From Mollicutes bacterium (GTDB lineage Bacteria > Bacillota_I > Bacilli_A > RF39 > UBA660), in contig SFOJ01000029.1 of the NCBI GenBank assembly GCA_004552445.1, positions 1 through 9,496 of the forward strand: a stretch of 9,496 bases of DNA, read 5' to 3'. Below are positions 5,465-9,496 of this stretch, in pieces. Made by a program: the position numbers and the translations under genes. Under the pieces are notes generated by a model. That model ran no database searches. It saw nothing but the letters and a program-made list of their open reading frames with translations, and was not told where the DNA came from. How positions within the stretch are numbered: position 1 is the stretch's first letter; each line of letters opens with the position of its first letter.

Positions 5465-6112
5465 TTACTTCCTTATAATATTCTCAAACTCTCTCATTGT
5501 GTCATCAGCAGAACCATTAGCATTTAATTCAATTAAAATACCTTTATTTCTATAATATTCTATAACTGGTGTACAATTTTCAATAAACATAGCGAAACCT
5601 TTTTTAAACGTTTCCTCATTATCATCATTACGTTTAGTTAACTCTATACCGCAATCATCACACATACCTTCTTTTAACGGAGCGTTAACGCCTGTTAAAC
5701 TATTATATGTCTTTTTACATTTAGGACAAATTTCCCTTCCTAAAGTTCTTTTTAATGCCATTTCATAATCGACATTAAGAAGTACTGCGTAATCAATTTT
5801 TAAATTAAGATCAGAACATATTTTTTCAGTAGCATCTACTTGAGGCATATGTCTTGGATAACCATCAAGAATAAAGCCATTCTTAATATCATCTTTCATT
5901 AATCTTTCTCTCATTAATTGATTAGTAATTTCATCGTTAACAAGTTCACGTCTTGATTGAATATCTCTAATTTGTTTTCCAAGTTCAGTTGTTGGATCAA
6001 CACCTCTTAAAAGTTCACCGGCAGAGATACTTACGAGTCCATACTTGCTAGTTAACATTGAAGCAAGAGTTCCTTTACCTGCTGCTGGTGGTGCAATTAA
6101 AATTAAATTCAT
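5465..6112 (-). CDS. adk: Adenylate kinase, zinc-LID type with altered nucleotide-binding residues
   Basis: A 215-residue nucleotide kinase (ATP + AMP to two ADP) in the usual secY-adk-map position. The start at 6112 is chosen because AGGAGA precedes it and the family begins right at the P-loop. A longer in-frame ATG at 6187 would only add 25 unrelated residues inside secY. The LID carries Cys129, Cys132, Cys151 and Cys154, the Gram-positive zinc site. DGYPR (83-87), Gln91, Arg36, Arg126 and Arg161 are kept. Oddities against the Escherichia coli enzyme: the P-loop is APPAAGKGT, with Ala at 7 and 10 instead of Gly; Ala31 and Glu33 replace Thr31 and Asp33; and Gly172 replaces the active-site Arg167. 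Family membership is certain, full activity less so. Confidence 0.94.
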   Translation of the reverse strand: MNLILIAPPAAGKGTLASMLTSKYGLVSISAGELLRGVDPTTELGKQIRDIQSRRELVNDEITNQLMRERLMKDDIKNGFILDGYPRHMPQVDATEKICSDLNLKIDYAVLLNVDYEMALKRTLGREICPKCKKTYNSLTGVNAPLKEGMCDDCGIELTKRNDDNEETFKKGFAMFIENCTPVIEYYRNKGILIELNANGSADDTMREFENIIRK

Positions 6113-6113
6113 A

Positions 6114-7367
6114 TTATCTCCTATTACTATAATTTCTTGATGCAACAGAACTTTCAAGTTGTTTATATGTTTCAAGAAGAACACCAACTGCTATTAACAT
6201 TGACGTACCACCTAGCTTTATAGTTTCTGGAAGTCCAGTTAAAGCTGTAAATATAGTTGGAATAGCTGCTAATAGAGCTATGAATAATGCTCCCATAAAT
6301 GTTATTCTTCCTAAAACTTTTGATATATATTTTTTTGTTTCAGTTCCAGGTCTAATACCAGGAATATAACCACCATTTTTATTTAAATTTTTACTCAATT
6401 CTTCAGGATTAATTGTTAAGAATGTATAAATATAAGTGAATACTATTATTAAAATTATATATATCACAAAACCTACTGGTTTAGATGTTGATAAATAATT
6501 ATTCAAGAAAGATATTACTTTAGCATTCTTAATAAAATAAGCAAGAATTGATGGAATTCCCATTATAACACTTGCAATAATTACAGGCATTACATTTGCA
6601 GAATTCAACTTTAATGGTAAGAATGTTTGTTGTCCACCATAACTTGATGAACTTCTATTTGAATATTGAATTGGTATACGTCTTTCAGCTTGTTCAACCC
6701 AAATAACTCCGACTACTATAAATACATATAATAGAATGAATATTATGAACTTAGCCCAAGCTAACACTTCATTGTTTGCATTAGGAATTAGTGATTGAAA
6801 TGCAGTAACAAACATACTTGGTAAAGTATTAACAATACCAGCCATGATTATTAATGAAACACCATTTCCAATTCCCTTATTTGTAATTTCATCACCTAAC
6901 CATAACAAGAAAGCAGTACCAGCTGTTAAGATTATAGCAATTTTGAAATACATCATTGGTTCTTGAGTTTTACCTAAGAACATCATTGGATAGAAGAAAC
7001 CTTGAATAAAAGCAATAGCTAATCCAGAATATCTAGTTATTTTTGCAATCTTACGTCTTCCTTCTTCTCCCATCTCTTTAAGTTCTTTAAAATATGGAAT
7101 AATATCCATTTGAAGAATTTGAATAATAATTGATGCAGTAATATAAGGCATAACACCTAGTGCAAAGATTGAAAATTGTTTTAAACCTCCACCACTCATT
7201 GCATTAAACAATTCTAAAAATCCAATATCTCCAGTAATAACATTCATACCAGGAATAGTTATGGAATTACCTAAAGCAAAAATGAATAATACACCTAATG
7301 TGAATAATATTCTTGCTCTTAAATCTTTGTTAGAAGATCTAAATATTTGCTTAAAAGTAGCAAACAT
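6114..7367 (-). CDS. secY: Protein translocase subunit SecY
   Basis: A 417-residue integral membrane protein, the channel of the Sec translocon with SecE. It has about ten hydrophobic segments, the first at roughly 19-40. The plug and second-segment region (about 60-88) includes GGGLKQFSIFALGVMPYI. Also seen are QAERRIP (226-232) before the large cytosolic loop, PGIRPGTET (336-344) in the loop that contacts SecA or the ribosome, and GGTSMLIAVGV near the last helix. Length is slightly below the common 430. The SD GGAGGTGA is formed by the last codons of rplO, one base before the ATG region. The final codons AGG AGA serve as the SD of adk. Confidence 0.98.
   Translation of the reverse strand: MFATFKQIFRSSNKDLRARILFTLGVLFIFALGNSITIPGMNVITGDIGFLELFNAMSGGGLKQFSIFALGVMPYITASIIIQILQMDIIPYFKELKEMGEEGRRKIAKITRYSGLAIAFIQGFFYPMMFLGKTQEPMMYFKIAIILTAGTAFLLWLGDEITNKGIGNGVSLIIMAGIVNTLPSMFVTAFQSLIPNANNEVLAWAKFIIFILLYVFIVVGVIWVEQAERRIPIQYSNRSSSSYGGQQTFLPLKLNSANVMPVIIASVIMGIPSILAYFIKNAKVISFLNNYLSTSKPVGFVIYIILIIVFTYIYTFLTINPEELSKNLNKNGGYIPGIRPGTETKKYISKVLGRITFMGALFIALLAAIPTIFTALTGLPETIKLGGTSMLIAVGVLLETYKQLESSVASRNYSNRR
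6117..6122 (-). promoter_or_regulatory. Shine-Dalgarno site deciding the adk start
   Basis: AGGAGA on the minus strand, formed by the last two sense codons of secY. It places the adk start at 6112 rather than at the longer in-frame ATG at 6187. Confidence 0.85.
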
Positions 7368-7368
7368 C

Positions 7369-7812
7369 TTAAATCACCTCCGTAGTTCCACCCAATTCCT
7401 CAATTTTAGTAATAGCTGAATTAGTAAATACGTTAGCTTTAACAGTTAATTTCTTTTCTAATTTACCATTTCCTAATACTTTGATTCCGCATAATTCTTT
7501 TTTCACTAATCCAGATTCTTTTAATACTTCAGGAGTAATTACATCTCCATCCTTAAATCTATTTAAATCTGAAACATTAATAATTGAATATTTCTTTTCA
7601 AATCTAGCATTTGAGAATCCACGTCTAGGTAGTCTCTTATATAAAGGAGTTTGACCACCTTCAAACCATGGATGAATTGATGCGCCACTTCTAGCTTTTT
7701 GTCCTTTTTCACCACGAGTTGATGTTTTACCATGTCCACTTCCTGGTCCACGTCCAACAACTTTTCTTCTATGAGTTGATCCTTCTAATCTATTTAATTC
7801 ATGTAATTTCAT
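7369..7812 (-). CDS. rplO: Large subunit ribosomal protein L15
   Basis: A 147-residue protein of usual length. L15 binds 23S rRNA and is important late in 50S assembly. It starts MKLHELNRLEGSTHRRKVVG and has the glycine/arginine-rich unstructured arm GRGPGSGHGKTSTRGEKGQ (about 20-38). SGASIHPWFEGGQTPLYKRL and PRRGFSN follow. The globular C-terminal part ends in EELGGTTEVI. The ATG shares its A with the TAA stop of rpsE (TAATG). rpmD, which normally lies between rpsE and rplO, is absent. Confidence 0.98.
   Translation of the reverse strand: MKLHELNRLEGSTHRRKVVGRGPGSGHGKTSTRGEKGQKARSGASIHPWFEGGQTPLYKRLPRRGFSNARFEKKYSIINVSDLNRFKDGDVITPEVLKESGLVKKELCGIKVLGNGKLEKKLTVKANVFTNSAITKIEELGGTTEVI
7374..7381 (-). 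promoter_or_regulatory. Near-perfect Shine-Dalgarno site of secY inside rplO
   Basis: GGAGGTGA on the minus strand, extended by TT. It matches the 3' end of 16S rRNA over about nine bases. It is encoded by the last rplO codons (Glu-Val-Ile region), including the G-rich codons GAG and GTG. Confidence 0.8.
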
Positions 7813-8327
7813 TATTTTAAGACCTCCTCAACAGTTTTTCCACGAAGACTAGCAACATGTTCAATAGTTCTTTGAGATTCTAAAGCTTTAATAGTAGCTT
7901 TAGCAGTATTAATTTGTGTATTGCTTCCTAAAGATTTAGCAACAACATCCTTAACACCAGCAAGTTCTAAAACTATTCTTGATGCTCCACCAGCGATAAT
8001 TCCACGTCCAGCCTTGGCAGGTCTAATTAATACTTTAGCAGCTCCACAAACGCCAGTAACTTCGTGAGATATAGTTCTATTATCTACTAAATCTACATGT
8101 ACAATATTCTTTTCAGCTTCTTTAATTGCTTTACTTACAGCAACTGGAATTTCTTTAGATTTACCTGTACCAATTCCAACTTTTCCTTTTCTGTCTCCTA
8201 CAGCAACTGTAGCTGAAAATCTAAAATTACGTCCACCTTGTGTAACCTTTGTAACTTTTCCGATAGATATAATTTTATCTTCATAAAGTTTCTTAGGTTC
8301 ACGATCAGTTCTTCTTTTACCGTCCAT
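7812..8327 (-). CDS. rpsE: Small subunit ribosomal protein S5
   Basis: A 171-residue protein, close to the usual 165-172. S5 sits on the solvent side of the 30S subunit and contributes to decoding accuracy and mRNA unwinding. The N-terminal double-stranded-RNA-binding-like domain includes QGGRNFRFSATVAVGD (about 30-45) and GKVGIGTGKSKE. The C-terminal domain includes GRGIIAGGASRIVLELAGV, SLGSNTQIN and the tail LRGKTVEEVLK. The SD GGGAGGA lies 11 bases downstream of rplR. Its 3' codons GAG GAG GTC form the SD of rplO, and its stop overlaps the rplO start by one base. Confidence 0.98.
   Translation of the reverse strand: MDGKRRTDREPKKLYEDKIISIGKVTKVTQGGRNFRFSATVAVGDRKGKVGIGTGKSKEIPVAVSKAIKEAEKNIVHVDLVDNRTISHEVTGVCGAAKVLIRPAKAGRGIIAGGASRIVLELAGVKDVVAKSLGSNTQINTAKATIKALESQRTIEHVASLRGKTVEEVLK
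7821..7829 (-). promoter_or_regulatory. Shine-Dalgarno site of rplO inside rpsE
   Basis: GAGGAGGTC on the minus strand encodes the Glu-Glu-Val near the end of S5 and serves as the ribosome binding site of rplO. Together with the TAATG overlap this predicts translational coupling of S5 and L15. Confidence 0.8.
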
Positions 8328-8338
8328 ACGTTTCCTCC

Positions 8339-8692
8339 CTAGAATTCTAGTCCATTTTCACGAGCTGCATCAGCTAATGCTTTAACACGTCCGTGATATA
8401 GATATCCACCACGATCAAATACAACTGATTTGATCTTTGCTTTTTTAGCTTTTTCTGCAATATCTTTTCCTACTGCAGCAGCTGCTTCAAGATTATTATT
8501 TTTAATTTTAAGTTCTAAAGAAGATGAACTAGCTAATGTAACACCCTTAACATCATCTATTAATTGTGCATATATAGCTGTATTACTTCTAAAAACACAA
8601 AGTCTAGGAGTTGTTTCAGTACCAGACAATGTTTGTCTGATTTTTTTATGTCTTTTAATTCTTGTAACATTTTTTGATTCTTTTTTTATCAT
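8339..8692 (-). CDS. rplR: Large subunit ribosomal protein L18
   Basis: A 117-residue protein of usual length. L18 binds 5S rRNA and brings it into the central protuberance with L5. It has a basic N-terminus (KRHKKIRQTLSGT, about 13-25), PRLCVFRSNTAIYAQLIDD (about 29-47) and the C-terminal VFDRGGYLYHGRVKALADAA region with the typical GLEF ending. The SD AGGAGGT lies in the 13-base gap after rplF, and the stop is TAG. Confidence 0.98.
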   Translation of the reverse strand: MIKKESKNVTRIKRHKKIRQTLSGTETTPRLCVFRSNTAIYAQLIDDVKGVTLASSSSLELKIKNNNLEAAAAVGKDIAEKAKKAKIKSVVFDRGGYLYHGRVKALADAARENGLEF

Positions 8693-8705
8693 TCTTATTT
8701 ACCTC

Positions 8706-9251
8706 CTATGCAGCTTTCTTTCCTTCTTTACGACGGATATGTTCATCTTTATATTTTATACCCTTACCTTTATATGGTTCTGGTTGTCTTACTTTTCTAA
8801 TATTAGCAGCAAATTCTGATACTAATTGTTTATCATATCCGCTTATTGTTAATTCAGTAGTAGATTTATCAGGCATTTCAACTTTTATTCCTTCTGGAAT
8901 AACTAATTCAACAGAATGACTATATCCAGCAGAAATAATAACCTTATTTCCTTGCACTTGGAATCTATAACCAACACCATTGATTTCTAGTTCACGTTTA
9001 AATCCTTCACTAACACCAATTAACATATTTTTTATAATTGAATTTGTAGTTCCGTGTAATTGTTTAGAAACTTTTAAATCATTATTTCTAGTAGTTACAA
9101 CTTTACCATCTTCAACTTTAACATTAACATTTTCATTCTTAAAATTGAATTCTAATGTTCCTTTTGGTCCTTTTGTTGTTACTTTATTTCCATCAACAGT
9201 AACTTCTACTCCAGATGGAATAGCTAATATTCTATTTCCGATTCTACTCAT
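8706..9251 (-). CDS. rplF: Large subunit ribosomal protein L6
   Basis: A 181-residue protein of usual length. L6 lies near the factor-binding region of the 50S subunit beside the sarcin-ricin loop. It starts MSRIGNRILAIPSGVEV, and its two tandem related domains are visible. The first has TTKGPKGTLEF and the second has the GVGYRFQVQGN and YSHSVELVIPEGI stretches. The C-terminal signature RKVRQPEPYKGKGIKY (about 152-167) is intact. The SD is the weaker TAGGTG, which overlaps the TAG stop of rpsH. Confidence 0.98.
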   Translation of the reverse strand: MSRIGNRILAIPSGVEVTVDGNKVTTKGPKGTLEFNFKNENVNVKVEDGKVVTTRNNDLKVSKQLHGTTNSIIKNMLIGVSEGFKRELEINGVGYRFQVQGNKVIISAGYSHSVELVIPEGIKVEMPDKSTTELTISGYDKQLVSEFAANIRKVRQPEPYKGKGIKYKDEHIRRKEGKKAA

Positions 9252-9258
9252 AACACAC

Positions 9259-9496
9259 CTACCATACGTAAGCTAAAACTTCTCCACCAAGTTTTTTAGC
9301 TCTAGCTTCCTTATCAGTCATAAGACCTTCTGATGTAGAAACAATAGCTATTCCTAGTCCATTAAGAACTCTTGGCATTTCATCAGCTTTAGCATATACA
9401 CGTAATCCTGGTTTACTAATTCTTTTTAAGCCAGTGATTACTCTTTCTTTAGTTTTTGAATATTTAAGGTTTAAAACGATCATTTCACCAACAGCT
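9259..9496 (-). CDS. rpsH: Small subunit ribosomal protein S8, C-terminal part (cut by window edge)
   Basis: The frame stays open to the right edge. Residues upstream of the first in-window ATG (AVGE before MIVLNLKY) continue it, so that methionine is internal, not a start. S8 is normally about 132 residues, and roughly the last 79 are seen. ERVITGLKRISKPGLRVY, PRVLNGLGIAIVSTSEG and the ending GGEVLAYVW are diagnostic. S8 binds the central domain of 16S rRNA early in 30S assembly and in many bacteria represses spc operon translation. Seven bases separate it from rplF. Confidence 0.97.
   Translation of the reverse strand, partial: AVGEMIVLNLKYSKTKERVITGLKRISKPGLRVYAKADEMPRVLNGLGIAIVSTSEGLMTDKEARAKKLGGEVLAYVW

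Noticed and set aside
5465..6187. Longer adk start at 6187 giving 240 residues
   Set aside because: The extra 25 residues lie inside secY, are not found in adenylate kinases, and the SD AGGAGA points to the ATG at 6112.
7563..7760. Open frame of 65 codons on the minus strand inside rplO
   Set aside because: It is an alternative frame of the L15 coding sequence with no family resemblance. It is not a replacement for the missing L30.
8430..9276. Three open frames on the plus strand (8430-8819, 8674-8919, 8980-9276)
   Set aside because: They are antisense to rplR and rplF, overlap each other, have low-complexity hydrophobic Ser/Leu/Phe translations and no ribosome binding logic. They are shadows of strongly conserved genes.
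2144..9496. A hidden novel system, mobile element or CRISPR array inside the operon
   Set aside because: Every base from rpsH to rplQ is taken by recognised genes with gaps of at most 25 bases. No transposase, direct-repeat array or foreign gene is present.

Overview
This is an ordinary but tightly packed housekeeping region of a low-GC bacterium. Every credible gene is on the minus strand. Reading from the right edge leftwards, the genes are the end of rpsH, then rplF, rplR, rpsE, rplO, secY, adk, map, infA, rpmJ, rpsM, rpsK, rpoA and rplQ. This is the Bacilli-type fusion of the spc and alpha ribosomal-protein operons, ending in a clear intrinsic terminator at 2221-2250. The AT-rich composition, strong GGAGG-type Shine-Dalgarno sites, a four-cysteine (zinc) LID in adenylate kinase and an Ntdp/DUF402 gene all point to a Firmicute. 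Missing rpmD (L30) between rpsE and rplO suggests a reduced lineage within Bacilli, near the Mollicutes / RF39 / Erysipelotrichia side. That placement is inference. UGA is a stop here (map ends in TGA), so this is not a code-4 mycoplasma.

Two single-gene units lie left of the operon, each with its own promoter and terminator. One is a membrane-anchored S41 (CtpA/CtpB-like) processing protease (974-2143). The other is a nucleoside tri-/diphosphatase of the DUF402/Ntdp family (353-880).

The left 340 bases hold no protein gene. They contain a near-consensus promoter (TTGACA, 17 bases, TATATT), a small hairpin at the expected transcript start, and a boxA-like antitermination sequence, all reading leftwards. 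This is what the leader of a ribosomal RNA operon looks like. A 16S gene probably begins just beyond the left edge, although no rRNA sequence is in the window. Upstream of that promoter lie a weaker candidate promoter, a GNRA-loop hairpin and an AT-only inverted repeat.

The genes act together in translation and protein export: small and large subunit proteins, IF1, the core translocon subunit SecY, methionine aminopeptidase, adenylate kinase and the RNA polymerase alpha subunit. Gene junctions are very short. From rpsE to infA each Shine-Dalgarno site lies in the last codons of the gene before it, implying a translationally coupled block.

I found no mobile element, CRISPR array or unknown multigene system. 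The points most worth a second look are an adenylate kinase with several altered active-site residues, the loss of rpmD, the in-frame map-UGA-infA junction, stop codons buried in or touching terminator hairpins, and the unexplained structured region upstream of the presumed rRNA promoter.
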